From: Acetobacteraceae bacterium | Lineage (GTDB): Bacteria > Pseudomonadota > Alphaproteobacteria > Acetobacterales > Acetobacteraceae | Reading direction: 5' to 3' | Assembly: GCA_947455205.1 (NCBI GenBank) | Contig: CANGNF010000041.1 | Location: 1 to 46,218 of the forward strand | Length of the DNA: 46,218 nucleotides | Part shown: one piece after another, positions 1-7,082 of the stretch | How the letters are laid out: each line of letters starts with the position of its first letter | Numbering within the stretch: position 1 is the first letter of the stretch | Made by a program: the position numbers and the translations under genes | The notes under the pieces: generated by a model | Database searches by the model: none | The model's input: the letters and a program-made list of their open reading frames with translations, nothing else | What the model was told of the DNA's origin: nothing

Positions 1-2
1 CC

Positions 3-635
3 GGGGCCGCCGCCCTGGGCGGTGCCGCCGCCGCCGGCCAGGCGCAGCAGCCCGCCCCGGCCGCCGCGCCCGCCAGCACCGCGGTGCCGCGTGGGCAGGA
101 GCTGGCCGCCGCCGAGGCCTTCCTGAACCGGCTGTCCAGCCTGAAGGCGCGCTTCCTGCAACTGTCGGAGAATGGCGGCACCGCCCAGGGCACCGCCTGG
201 ATCGTGCGCCCCGGGCGCATGCGCTTCGAGTACGACCCGCCGGACCCGATGCTGCTGGTGGCCAATGGCGGGCAGTTCTTCTACCTGGACCGCGAGCTGC
301 GCCAGCCGACCATCGTGCCGACCTCCTCCACCCCGCTCGGCCTGCTGCTGCGGGAGAACATGAGCTTCTCCAGCGGCGACGTGACGGTGACCAATGTGGA
401 ACATGCCGGCGGCTTCATCCGCATCACCCTGCACCGCGCCGGCCAGGCGGCCGAGGGCCGGCTGACCCTGGTCTTCGCCGACGACCCCTGCGAGCTGCGG
501 CAGTGGGAGGTGGTGGACGCGCAGGGTCGCGCCACGCGGGTGACGCTGTCCGGCATCGAGTACGCCGCGCGCTTCCCGTCGCTGCTGTTCGAGTTCAACA
601 ACCCGATCTTCCGCGAACAACTGGGCATTCAGTAG
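3..635 (+). CDS. lolA: LolA-type outer-membrane lipoprotein carrier (5' end missing)
   Basis: Periplasmic chaperone of the LolA family, which takes lipoproteins from LolCDE and hands them to the outer membrane. The frame is open from the window edge. A GTG at 84 exists, but the upstream residues (AALGGAAAAGQAQQ, then an Ala/Pro-rich linker) read like the end of a signal peptide, so the gene very probably begins outside the window. The mature part has the LolA pattern: LNRLSSLKARFLQ, then GTAWIVRPGRMRFEYDPP, VANGGQFFYLD, and a late strand with VTLSGIEY and FEFNNP. Its order with the downstream xthA, several genes away, resembles the common alphaproteobacterial ftsK-lolA-xthA neighbourhood. The family call is firm; the start is unknown. 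Confidence 0.85.
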   Translation, partial: GAAALGGAAAAGQAQQPAPAAAPASTAVPRGQELAAAEAFLNRLSSLKARFLQLSENGGTAQGTAWIVRPGRMRFEYDPPDPMLLVANGGQFFYLDRELRQPTIVPTSSTPLGLLLRENMSFSSGDVTVTNVEHAGGFIRITLHRAGQAAEGRLTLVFADDPCELRQWEVVDAQGRATRVTLSGIEYAARFPSLLFEFNNPIFREQLGIQ

Positions 636-660
636 GCAGGGGTGACGCAAATCTGCGCGC

Positions 661-679
661 TCATGCGTCGCGCGCATGA
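661..679. other. short perfect hairpin downstream of lolA
   Basis: TCATGCG at 661-667 pairs perfectly with CGCATGA at 673-679 around a 5-nt loop. It lies 26 nt after the lolA stop and 68 nt before the next start. There is no U-tract, so it may be a Rho-assisted 3' end or an operator-like dyad. Its function is not shown by the sequence. Confidence 0.3.
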
Positions 680-746
680 CGGTTGCGCCTGCCTGCGACA
701 ATCAATGTCTTGATCACGCCACAAAGCCGGGCAAGTCTAGGCAGCC

Positions 747-1529
747 ATGAAGCCGCTCATCGGAATCTCCTGCTGCGTCAAGGGATTCGGCATTTTCAAC
801 ACGCCCAACCACGCCGCCTCGGACAGCTATGTCCGGGTGGTGCTCGGCCCTGTCGGCGGGGTGCCGGTGCTGCTGCCCGCCGCCGGGGAGATCCTGGCGG
901 CCGAGATGCTGCCACGGCTGGACGGGCTGATCCTGACCGGCAGCCGCAGCAACGTGCACCCGGACAACTATGACGGCCCGCCGCACGCGGAAGGCACGCC
1001 GGAAGACCCGCAGCGCGACGGCACCACCCTGCCGCTGATCCGCGCCGCCGTGGCCGCCGGCCTGCCGCTGCTGGCCATTTGCCGTGGCTTCCAGGAACTC
1101 AACGTCGCCCTGGGCGGCAGCCTGGACCAGCGCATCCAGGACCTGGACGGGCGGATGGACCACTCCACCCCCAGCGACCAGCGCTACCCGCGCGTCCGCA
1201 CCGCCAAGGCGCACAACATGCGCCTGGTGCCCGGCAGCTACATCGCCCGCCTGGCGGGGGCCGACAGCATCCCGGTCAACAGCCTGCACAACCAGGGCGT
1301 CCGCCGCCTGGCCCCGCGGCTGGAAGCCGAGGGCTGGGCGCCCGACGGCACCGTGGAAGCGGTGCGGGTCAAGGACGCGCCGGGTTTTGCCTATGGCGTG
1401 CAGTGGCACCCGGAATACGACTGGCAGCAGGACCCCGTCAGCCGCCGCATCTTTGAAAGCTTCGGCGAAGCCTGCGCCGCCTGGGCCGCCGCCCGGGGCG
1501 CCGCGCCGCTGGCCCAGGCGGCGCAGTAG
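747..1529 (+). CDS. class I glutamine amidotransferase, gamma-glutamyl-GABA hydrolase (PuuD) type
   Basis: Member of the peptidase C26 / gamma-glutamyl-gamma-aminobutyrate hydrolase family, 260 aa, the usual size. These cytosolic enzymes hydrolyse gamma-glutamyl amides, for example in putrescine breakdown. The start MKPLIGISCC is typical. The nucleophile elbow is ICRGFQELNVALGG, with Cys about residue 113. The SLHNQGV motif follows, and the catalytic His-Glu pair lies in GVQWHPEYD near residue 217. It stands alone, with no puu genes beside it, so the exact substrate is uncertain. The Shine-Dalgarno is weak (aggcagcc before the ATG). Confidence 0.85.
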   Translation: MKPLIGISCCVKGFGIFNTPNHAASDSYVRVVLGPVGGVPVLLPAAGEILAAEMLPRLDGLILTGSRSNVHPDNYDGPPHAEGTPEDPQRDGTTLPLIRAAVAAGLPLLAICRGFQELNVALGGSLDQRIQDLDGRMDHSTPSDQRYPRVRTAKAHNMRLVPGSYIARLAGADSIPVNSLHNQGVRRLAPRLEAEGWAPDGTVEAVRVKDAPGFAYGVQWHPEYDWQQDPVSRRIFESFGEACAAWAAARGAAPLAQAAQ

Positions 1530-1618
1530 CACCCCGCGAGTAAACCGGCCGCACGGTCACAGTAGCGCGAAAACCGCTGCCGTGCCGTTCCGGCATGGCA
1601 GAGTCACGCAAACGGCTT

Positions 1619-1647
1619 TTGCACCGCCTGCCCCGAATGGCTAAGGT
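1619..1647 (+). promoter_or_regulatory. possible sigma-70 promoter for the candidate small RNA
   Basis: TTGCAC at 1619-1624 and TAAGGT at 1642-1647 are separated by 17 nt. Each matches its consensus at only 3 of 6 positions, so the match is weak. The predicted start, near 1653, falls at the first hairpin of the structured segment that ends in the terminator at 1736-1770. Confidence 0.25.
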
Positions 1648-1649
1648 AA

Positions 1650-1770
1650 CACGCCGGCCATTATTAAGGCCGGTGGTCGATGCCCGGTTCCCCTGCCGGC
1701 TCGCCCGACCTTTCCGTACGGAAACTACAACAACGGCGCCCGGACACCCCCCTGTCCGGGCGCTTTTTTT
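1650..1770 (+). ncRNA. candidate small RNA with three hairpins and an intrinsic terminator
   Basis: No gene covers this stretch. It holds three hairpins in a row. The first has an 8-bp stem (CGCCGGCC with GGCCGGTG, one G-T pair) around ATTATTAA, at about 1652-1675. The second is the perfect 14-bp palindrome TTTCCGTACGGAAA at 1711-1724. The last is an 11-bp perfect terminator stem ending in seven T. An unstructured ACTACAACAAC stretch lies between the last two. The upstream protein gene ends 200 nt before the terminator. This layout fits a short independent transcript of about 120 nt, but a long 3' UTR of the amidotransferase gene cannot be excluded. I do not recognise a known RNA family. Confidence 0.4.
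1736..1770 (+). terminator. strong Rho-independent terminator
   Basis: GCGCCCGGACA at 1736-1746 pairs perfectly with TGTCCGGGCGC at 1753-1763 around six C, followed by seven T at 1764-1770. It ends plus-strand transcription from either the amidotransferase gene or the candidate small RNA. Confidence 0.9.
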
Positions 1771-1789
1771 GTGCCGTTATTTTGGTCGC

Positions 1790-1817
1790 TTGGCCGACAT
1801 TCTTAAGAAACTACATT
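1790..1817 (+). promoter_or_regulatory. possible promoter of the methyltransferase unit, with a palindrome in the spacer
   Basis: TTGGCC at 1790-1795 and TACATT at 1812-1817 are 16 nt apart, inside the only clearly AT-richer patch of this intergenic region. A perfect 10-bp palindrome, TTCTTAAGAA at 1800-1809, lies between the two boxes, where a repressor site would act. This rests on sequence pattern only. Confidence 0.3.
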
Positions 1818-1875
1818 CATTGCGCGGGGCGCGCGGCGGCGCGGCCGGGGCTACCATTTCCCAGGGCGGCGGGGT

Positions 1876-2598
1876 ATGGCCTTCCCGCTTGGCGAAGGGG
1901 TCGCGCGCGACATGTCGGTGTTCAAGGGCAGCTTCACCGGGCGGCTCTATCGCAAGTTCCTGCACAAGTACTACCGCAACGACCTGTGGCTGGACCTGTG
2001 CCTGCGGGCCAAGCGCGACACGCTGGACTACATCGAGCAGCACATGCTGGCCGCCCAGGTGCTGGAGGACCGGCTGGACCTGCTGCGCTTCGCCCTGTCC
2101 CGCGCGCCGGAGAACGGCCTGGTGCTGGAGTTCGGCGTCGAGAAGGGCGCCTCGATCCGTTGGCTGGCAAAGCACACGGCGCGCACGGTGCATGGCTTCG
2201 ACAGTTTCCGCGGGCTGCCGAATGACTGGCGCGGCACCAAGGAGGCCGCCGGCAAGTTCGACATGCAGGGCAAACTGCCCAAGGTGCCGGACAACGTGAA
2301 GCTGCATGTCGGCTGGTTCAACGAGACCGTGCCCGGCTTCCTGGCCGCCAACCCCGGTCCGGTGGCGCTGCTGCATGTGGACTGCGACATCTATGAGAGC
2401 ACGGTGACGATCTTCCAGCAGCTGGAAGGCCGGCTGGGGCCGGGGACGGTCATCGTGTTCGACGAATACTACAACTACCCGGGCTGGCGCCTGCACGAGC
2501 ACAAGGCCTTCGCCGAATGGCTGGCCGCCACCGGGCAGACCTACCGCTACCTGGGCTACGCCGCCGAAAAGGGCCATGTGGCCGTTGTACTGACCTGA
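1876..2598 (+). CDS. class I SAM-dependent methyltransferase, TylF/MycF-like
   Basis: Resembles the TylF (macrocin O-methyltransferase) family, whose bacterial relatives methylate sugar or polyketide hydroxyls. The SAM-binding loop is [17 protein letters not shown] at about residues 77-93. [10 protein letters not shown] near residue 163 and [11 protein letters not shown] near 195 carry the acidic residues usually used for metal and substrate binding. The length of 240 aa is normal. A better-spaced Shine-Dalgarno (AAGGGG, 9 nt) precedes an in-frame ATG at 1912, giving MSVFKG, which may be the true start. No glycan or polyketide genes are nearby, so the substrate is unknown. Confidence 0.75.
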   Translation: MAFPLGEGVARDMSVFKGSFTGRLYRKFLHKYYRNDLWLDLCLRAKRDTLDYIEQHMLAAQVLEDRLDLLRFALSRAPENGLVLEFGVEKGASIRWLAKHTARTVHGFDSFRGLPNDWRGTKEAAGKFDMQGKLPKVPDNVKLHVGWFNETVPGFLAANPGPVALLHVDCDIYESTVTIFQQLEGRLGPGTVIVFDEYYNYPGWRLHEHKAFAEWLAATGQTYRYLGYAAEKGHVAVVLT

Positions 2599-2611
2599 AG
2601 GGAGCCGCCGA

Positions 2612-3298
2612 ATGACCGAATATGTTGTCGCCCCGCCCGCCATCTCCGCCGTGCCGATCAAGGGCAGCAGCGCCATGTTCCCGGTGCGCCGCATCTTCTG
2701 CGTCGGCCGCAACTACGCCGAGCACGCGATCGAGATGGGCAGCGACCCGACGCGCGAGCCGCCCTTCTACTTCGCCAAGCCGGCCGACGCGCTGGTGATC
2801 AACGACGCCGACATGCCCTACCCGAGCATGAGCAAGAGCCTGCACCACGAGATGGAACTGGTGGTCGCGATCGGCCTGGCCGGCAGCGACATCAGCGTGG
2901 CCGACGCGCTGAAGCATGTCTGGGGCTATTGCAGCGGGCTGGACATGACCCGCCGCGATATCCAGAACGAGGCGAAGAAGACCGGCCGCCCCTGGGACAT
3001 GGGCAAGGGGTTCGACCACTCCGCCCCGATGGGCGCGCTGGTGCCCGCCGCCGGCGTGGACCCGAGCAAGGGCAAGATCGAGCTGCGGGTCAACGGCAAG
3101 GTCACCCAGACCTCCGACCTGTCCAAGCTGATCTGGAGCGTGCCGGAGGTGATCTCCAACCTGTCGCACCTGGTGCGGCTGGAGCCGGGCGACCTGATCA
3201 TGACGGGCACGCCCGAGGGCGTGGCCGCGGTGGTCAAGGGCGACGTGCTGGAAGGCTTCGTCGAGGGCGTTGGCACCGTGAAGACGAAGATCGTCTGA
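2612..3298 (+). CDS. fumarylacetoacetate hydrolase family protein
   Basis: FAH-fold hydrolase, 228 aa, of the small single-domain type that includes fumarylpyruvate hydrolases and acylpyruvases. It cleaves a C-C bond in 2,4-diketo acids using a divalent metal. Seen in sequence: [14 protein letters not shown] near residue 30, the metal-binding [11 protein letters not shown] near 75, GLDMTRRD near 110, the lid lysine region [11 protein letters not shown], and [11 protein letters not shown] near 195. The start has a good GGGAG Shine-Dalgarno. xthA begins 3 nt after the stop, so the two are probably cotranscribed. The exact substrate cannot be read from the sequence. Confidence 0.85.
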   Translation: MTEYVVAPPAISAVPIKGSSAMFPVRRIFCVGRNYAEHAIEMGSDPTREPPFYFAKPADALVINDADMPYPSMSKSLHHEMELVVAIGLAGSDISVADALKHVWGYCSGLDMTRRDIQNEAKKTGRPWDMGKGFDHSAPMGALVPAAGVDPSKGKIELRVNGKVTQTSDLSKLIWSVPEVISNLSHLVRLEPGDLIMTGTPEGVAAVVKGDVLEGFVEGVGTVKTKIV

Positions 3299-3301
3299 CC
3301 G

Positions 3302-4156
3302 ATGGCCAAGCAGCCCGCCGCGCCGGCCGTCACCGCGGAGACGGCGCGGCGGAGCCTCCGCATCGCCACCTGGAACATCAACAGCGTCCGGCTGCGGCAC
3401 CCGCTGATCACCGGCATCGTGCAGGCGCTGAACCCCGACGTGCTGTGCCTGCAGGAAACCAAGTGCCCGGATGAGCACCTGCCCATCGAGGCGCTGAAGG
3501 CGCTGGGCTTCCCCTACGTCGCGGCCAAGGGGATGAAGGGCTACAACGGCGTCGCCGTGCTGTCCCGCATTCCCTTCGTGCAGCGCGACAACGACCCCGA
3601 CTGGTGCCTGAAGGGCGACTGCCGGCATTTGGGCGTGGAGTTGGACGCGCCCGGCGGCCCGGTGGAGCTGCACGACTTCTACGTTCCCGCCGGCGGCGAT
3701 GTGGCCGACCGCACGGTGAATGAGAAATTCGCCCATAAGCTGGACTTCGTCGCCGAGGCCACCGCCTGGAGCGCGACCCGCGCCACCGCCACGCGCCGGG
3801 TGATGCTGGGCGACCTCAACATCGCCCCGCTGGAACACGACGTCTGGTCGCACAAGCAGTTGCTGGACGTGGTCAGCCACACGCCGATCGAGGTTGCGGC
3901 CCTGACCGAATGGATGCGCGTGGGGCAATGGCACGACGCGCTGCGTCACTTCGTGCCCGCCGACCAGAAGCTGTACACGTGGTGGAGCTACCGGGCGAAG
4001 GACTGGGCGGCGGCGAACCGCGGCCGGCGGCTGGACCATGTGTGGTGCAGCCCGGACCTGGCCGGCAACCTGGTGCGCCACCAGGTGCTGCAGGAAGCCC
4101 GCGGCTGGGAGAAGGCCAGCGACCACGTGCCCGTCATGGTGGAACTGGCGCTGTAG
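3302..4156 (+). CDS. xthA: exodeoxyribonuclease III
   Basis: Endonuclease/exonuclease/phosphatase-fold enzyme of base-excision repair. It cuts at abasic sites and trims 3' ends. Seen: RIATWNINSVRLR near residue 20, the metal ligand Glu in CLQETKCPDEHLP, GYNGVAVLSR near 80, the catalytic LGDLNIAP near 163, and the terminal ASDHVPVMVEL with the catalytic Asp-His. At 284 aa it is slightly longer than usual because of an extra basic N-terminus of about 20 residues (MAKQPAAPAVTAETARR). It lies 3 nt after the FAH gene and is probably translated from the same message. Confidence 0.93.
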   Translation: MAKQPAAPAVTAETARRSLRIATWNINSVRLRHPLITGIVQALNPDVLCLQETKCPDEHLPIEALKALGFPYVAAKGMKGYNGVAVLSRIPFVQRDNDPDWCLKGDCRHLGVELDAPGGPVELHDFYVPAGGDVADRTVNEKFAHKLDFVAEATAWSATRATATRRVMLGDLNIAPLEHDVWSHKQLLDVVSHTPIEVAALTEWMRVGQWHDALRHFVPADQKLYTWWSYRAKDWAAANRGRRLDHVWCSPDLAGNLVRHQVLQEARGWEKASDHVPVMVELAL

Positions 4157-4176
4157 CGCGGCACCAAGCCACGCCA

Positions 4177-4202
4177 CCGGCCGAGGGTTTGCCCCCGGCC
4201 GG
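4177..4202. terminator. hairpin between convergent xthA and the DUF4394 gene
   Basis: CCGGCCGAGGG at 4177-4187 pairs with CCCCCGGCCGG at 4192-4202 with one A-C mismatch around TTTG. It sits 21 nt after the xthA stop. There is no U-tract, so termination strength is uncertain. Confidence 0.4.
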
Positions 4203-4282
4203 CTTCGAGGCCCGGCCCTGCGCCGCCGGGCTCAGCGCCCTCGTTCAGCGCCAAAGCCAGCGCCCAGCGTCATCGCCCCGGC

Positions 4283-5059
4283 TCAACGCCAGGCGGCGAT
4301 GTCGATCACTTCGCTCGCCGGCAGCCCCGTCACCATCATGCCGGCACCGGCGCTGCCATTCTCCAGGTTCACCATGTGCAGCATGTTGCCGGCCAGCAGG
4401 AAACCCATGGGGTTGCCCGCCAATATGTCGAAGGCCACGCCGGTCGGCAGGCTCGGCGCCACCTCGCCCTTCGGCTGCTGCACGCCGTCATTCGGCGGCG
4501 CCTGCAGGTTCAGGCTGCGGCTCAGCGTATCCACGGTGAACAGCTGCGTCGCCGTCGCGCCCTGCATGCTGTTGGTGTAGGCGCCGGCCACCACGCGCGG
4601 GCGCGTCTCGGCCCAGGCGGTGCCGGCCTGGTACTTCAGCTCACCGTCGCGGGTCACTTCCCCGGTGGTCACGTTGATGCGGAAGTTCATGCCGCCCATG
4701 CCCATCAGCCGCAGCCGGTCGGCCACCGGGTTGAAGTCCACCACGGCGCGGCCGCCGCTGGTGAAGGGCATGTTCAGCCGGCTCACCTGGGTGGCGCGGG
4801 CGGTGGCGGGGTCGATGGTGACGATCTGGCCGCTCTCGGTCACGCCGTACAGCTTGCCGTCGGCCGGGCGCTGGTCGATCCCGAGCAGCCGGCCATCGGC
4901 GCCGGTCACGCGCATCGGCGCGGTCGCGCGCCGCGTCTCGCTGTCGATCTTCAGCAGGTGGCCATCGGCGGTCAGGCCGAGCAGGGTCGTCGCGTGCGCG
5001 GCACCGCCGAACGCAAGGAAGGCGGCGCCGGCGGCGAGCAGGGTGCGAAGGGTCGTCAT
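4283..5059 (-). CDS. secreted DUF4394 domain protein
   Basis: A 258-aa protein with a clear Sec signal peptide (TLLAAGAAFLAFGGAAHA, cleavage after AHA, about residue 23). It then carries a repeated beta-propeller-like DUF4394 domain: LLGLTADGHLLKID, GIDQRPADGKLYGVTESG, VDFNPVADRLRLMG, NFRINVTTGEV, TQLFTVDT. The family has no assigned enzymatic activity. It follows the ECF sigma/anti-sigma unit on the same strand, 91 nt downstream. DUF4394 genes next to RskA-type anti-sigma genes are, to my recollection, common in alphaproteobacteria, so it is a plausible member of the sigma regulon. A possible ECF promoter lies at 5109-5135. Confidence 0.85.
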   Translation of the reverse strand: MTTLRTLLAAGAAFLAFGGAAHATTLLGLTADGHLLKIDSETRRATAPMRVTGADGRLLGIDQRPADGKLYGVTESGQIVTIDPATARATQVSRLNMPFTSGGRAVVDFNPVADRLRLMGMGGMNFRINVTTGEVTRDGELKYQAGTAWAETRPRVVAGAYTNSMQGATATQLFTVDTLSRSLNLQAPPNDGVQQPKGEVAPSLPTGVAFDILAGNPMGFLLAGNMLHMVNLENGSAGAGMMVTGLPASEVIDIAAWR

Positions 5060-5064
5060 GGCTG

Positions 5065-5082
5065 TCTCCCGTGGTCCGCGGG
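5065..5082 (-). other. hairpin in the 5' leader of the DUF4394 gene
   Basis: CTCCCG pairs with CGGGAG about 6-23 nt upstream of the DUF4394 start codon. It could mask the ribosome site or be the end of the anti-sigma transcript. It is only a 6-bp stem in GC-rich DNA. Confidence 0.2.
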
Positions 5083-5108
5083 AGCCGTTGCGGCCCCGCT
5101 GGAGACGC

Positions 5109-5135
5109 TACGGGCCAGCGCCGCGGGCGGATGCA
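5109..5135 (-). promoter_or_regulatory. candidate ECF-sigma promoter upstream of the DUF4394 gene
   Basis: Reading the minus strand, TGCATCC (5135-5129) is followed 16 nt later by CGTA (5112-5109). This -35/-10 form and spacing resemble ECF promoters. It would give a leader of about 40 nt before the DUF4394 start. I found no equally good copy in front of the sigma operon, so autoregulation is not supported by this motif. Confidence 0.3.
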
Positions 5136-5150
5136 GCGCCGGCCGGAAAA

Positions 5151-5870
5151 TTACGACGCCCCCGCCGCGCTGAGCCGGCCGATGAACAGCACCGGCCCGG
5201 TCGGCCGCCCGGTGGTGGAGCCGCCCGGCGCTTCCAGGCTGATCTCGATCAGCATGCCCGGCTGCGGCCGGACCCCCTGGGGCGTGACCGTGATCTGCCC
5301 GCTGGCGGGGATCAGCCCCAGCGAGGTCGGCGCCGTGGCGCCCTCCGGCAGCGCCCACAGCTGCAGCACGCGGTCGCCCTCCAGCGGGCGCGGGTTCAGC
5401 GCCGCCAGGCGCAGCGCGCCGCGGGCATCGGCCTCCACCGTCCAGGCCGGGGCGTCGCGCTGGGTCAGCAGCACCGTCATCAGCCGCGGCGCCGGCGCCG
5501 GTTGCAGCAGGATGAAGCCGGCCAGCCCAGCCGCCACCGCGCTGGCCCCCAGCGCCCAGCCGCGCCACAGGCCCAGCCAGGCCGGGCGCGGCGCGGGCGC
5601 AGGGGTGGCCGCGGGCATCGCGGTGGCCGCGCCGGGCAGCGCCGCCTCGATGCGGTCCCACAGCCCCGGCGGCGGCGCTTCCGGCAGGGCCAGCGCGTGC
5701 AACGGCGCCAGCCGCGCCTCCCAGGCCGCCACATCGGCGCGCAGCGCGGCATCGGTGGCCAGGGCGGCTTCCACCGCCGCGTTGTCGCGCGCGTCCAGCG
5801 AGCCCAGCACGTATTCGGCCGCCAGCCCCTCGCGCTCCACGGGGTCGGTCGGGATCTCGGTCGGGCTCAT
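5151..5870 (-). CDS. RskA-type anti-sigma factor
   Basis: Single-pass inner-membrane anti-sigma factor, 239 aa. The cytosolic N-terminal domain has EYVLGSLDARDNAAVEAAL near residue 18 and GLWDRIEAAL near 68. A transmembrane helix near 100-120 (GASAVAAGLAGFILLQ) leads to a periplasmic RskA domain with AWTVEADARGALRLAAL, VLQLWALPEGA and TSLGLIPASG. There is no HxxxCxxC zinc motif, as expected for the RskA subgroup. The start codon overlaps the sigma-factor stop (ATGA), so translation is coupled. I chose this start from that overlap and from the loss of family similarity upstream. Confidence 0.88.
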   Translation of the reverse strand: MSPTEIPTDPVEREGLAAEYVLGSLDARDNAAVEAALATDAALRADVAAWEARLAPLHALALPEAPPPGLWDRIEAALPGAATAMPAATPAPAPRPAWLGLWRGWALGASAVAAGLAGFILLQPAPAPRLMTVLLTQRDAPAWTVEADARGALRLAALNPRPLEGDRVLQLWALPEGATAPTSLGLIPASGQITVTPQGVRPQPGMLIEISLEAPGGSTTGRPTGPVLFIGRLSAAGAS

Positions 5871-6403
5871 GTCAGGCACCCCCGCAATTGCAGCAAGCCA
5901 CGCCGGATCCAGGCCTTCACCGTGCCCAGCGGCAGGTGCAGCCGGTCGCTGATCTGGGCATGCGACAGCCCCTGCACGAAGGCGAGCAGGATGCCACGTC
6001 GGTACTTCTCCTCCAGCGTCGCCAGGCACCAGTGCAGCCGCTTCAGGTCCTCGCCGGCCAGCACCTTCTCCAACGCTTCCGGCGCCACCGCCGCGTCGCC
6101 CAGCGCGGGGTCGTCGCTCGGGCGTTCCCGGCCCCGGCGGCGCGCCTGGTCCAGCGCCGCGTGGCGGACGATGCCGCCCAGCCAGGCGCCGGCCTCCCCC
6201 CTGCTGGCGTCGAATTGCTGCGCCCGCTGCGCCACCCGCAGGAAGGCGTCCTGCAGCGCGTCGGCGGCGGCGTCGCGGTCGCGCAATATCGCGTTGGCCA
6301 GGCCGAACAGCCGCGTCGCCTCGGCCTGGTAGAGCAGGCGCAGCGCGGCGCGGTCGCCGGCGGCGATGCGGGCCAGCAGCTCCGCCACGGGGGTTTCCGT
6401 CAT
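5867..6403 (-). CDS. ECF-family RNA polymerase sigma factor
   Basis: A 178-aa group IV sigma factor. The sigma-2 region runs from LYQAEATRLFGLANAIL through DALQDAFLRVAQRAQQF and WLGGIVRHAALDQARRR. The sigma-4 helix-turn-helix is LSHAQISDRLHLPLGTVKAWI near residues 145-165. It is paired with the RskA-type anti-sigma gene by a 4-bp ATGA overlap and starts 4 nt after the stop of the secreted-protein gene upstream, so the three form one operon. The inducing signal is unknown. RskA-type partners are usually released by regulated intramembrane proteolysis. Confidence 0.92.
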   Translation of the reverse strand: MTETPVAELLARIAAGDRAALRLLYQAEATRLFGLANAILRDRDAAADALQDAFLRVAQRAQQFDASRGEAGAWLGGIVRHAALDQARRRGRERPSDDPALGDAAVAPEALEKVLAGEDLKRLHWCLATLEEKYRRGILLAFVQGLSHAQISDRLHLPLGTVKAWIRRGLLQLRGCLT

Positions 6404-6407
6404 CGGC

Positions 6408-7046
6408 TCAGCGGCCGAACAGCTGGCGCAGCCGGTCCATCGCCTCGCGCCCGCTGATGCCCGGCGCGTCGTCCTGCGCCGGGCTGGGCAGGGTGAACTG
6501 CCGGTAGCGGGCCAGCGCCTGCGCGGTGCCGGACAGCCGCAGCTCCACCGGCTCGGCCGTGCCGCCGCCCATGCCGGTGATCCGCACCAGCGCGGCGCCG
6601 GCGGTGGCCAGCTCGCGCTCGGCCCGCTCGGCATCCGCCCGGCGCGGGGCACAGCTCAGGGTGCGGCCTTCCAGGCCACAGGGCATCTCGTGGAACAGGT
6701 TGGGCGGAAAGCGCAGCTGGGCGGCGCCGGTCAGTGCCAGCAGGCCGCGCCCGGCGCCTTCCAGGGTCAGCTCCCGCGCCGTCACCACCGGCACCAGCCG
6801 GCCGCCACGGTCCTGGATTTCCAGCGCCAGGCCGGGGGAATGCTCGCCCGGCGGGTCGGCCCATTGCTTCAGCCGCAGCACGCAGGTGCTGCGGTCGGTC
6901 ATGCGGTCCACGGTACAGCCCAGGGTCCAGCTGCCGATATCCTCGGCAACCGGTGGCGCAACCGGGGTGGCGGGTTGTGCGCTGGCCGGCAGCGGAAGGC
7001 TTGCCAGCAGCGGCAGGAGGAAGGCAGCCGTTGCGAAGTGCTTCAT
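6408..7046 (-). CDS. secreted four-cysteine protein, possibly IalB-like
   Basis: A 212-aa protein with a signal peptide (FATAAFLLPLLASLPLPASA, cleavage after ASA). The mature chain has GSWTLGCTVDR, STCVLRLKQW, EMPCGLEGR and LSCAPRR. The early Trp and four cysteines recall invasion-associated locus B (IalB) proteins, but the match is by pattern only and I would not insist on it. It is the first gene of the ECF unit, 4 nt before the sigma gene. The start MKHF is favoured by the signal peptide; MMPRMKHF, 12 nt upstream, is an alternative. A TATGAT box at 7059-7054 on the minus strand would give an almost leaderless message. Confidence 0.6.
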   Translation of the reverse strand: MKHFATAAFLLPLLASLPLPASAQPATPVAPPVAEDIGSWTLGCTVDRMTDRSTCVLRLKQWADPPGEHSPGLALEIQDRGGRLVPVVTARELTLEGAGRGLLALTGAAQLRFPPNLFHEMPCGLEGRTLSCAPRRADAERAERELATAGAALVRITGMGGGTAEPVELRLSGTAQALARYRQFTLPSPAQDDAPGISGREAMDRLRQLFGR

Positions 7047-7082
7047 GCGGGGCATCATAGGGCAACCATGGGAGTGAGCGGA

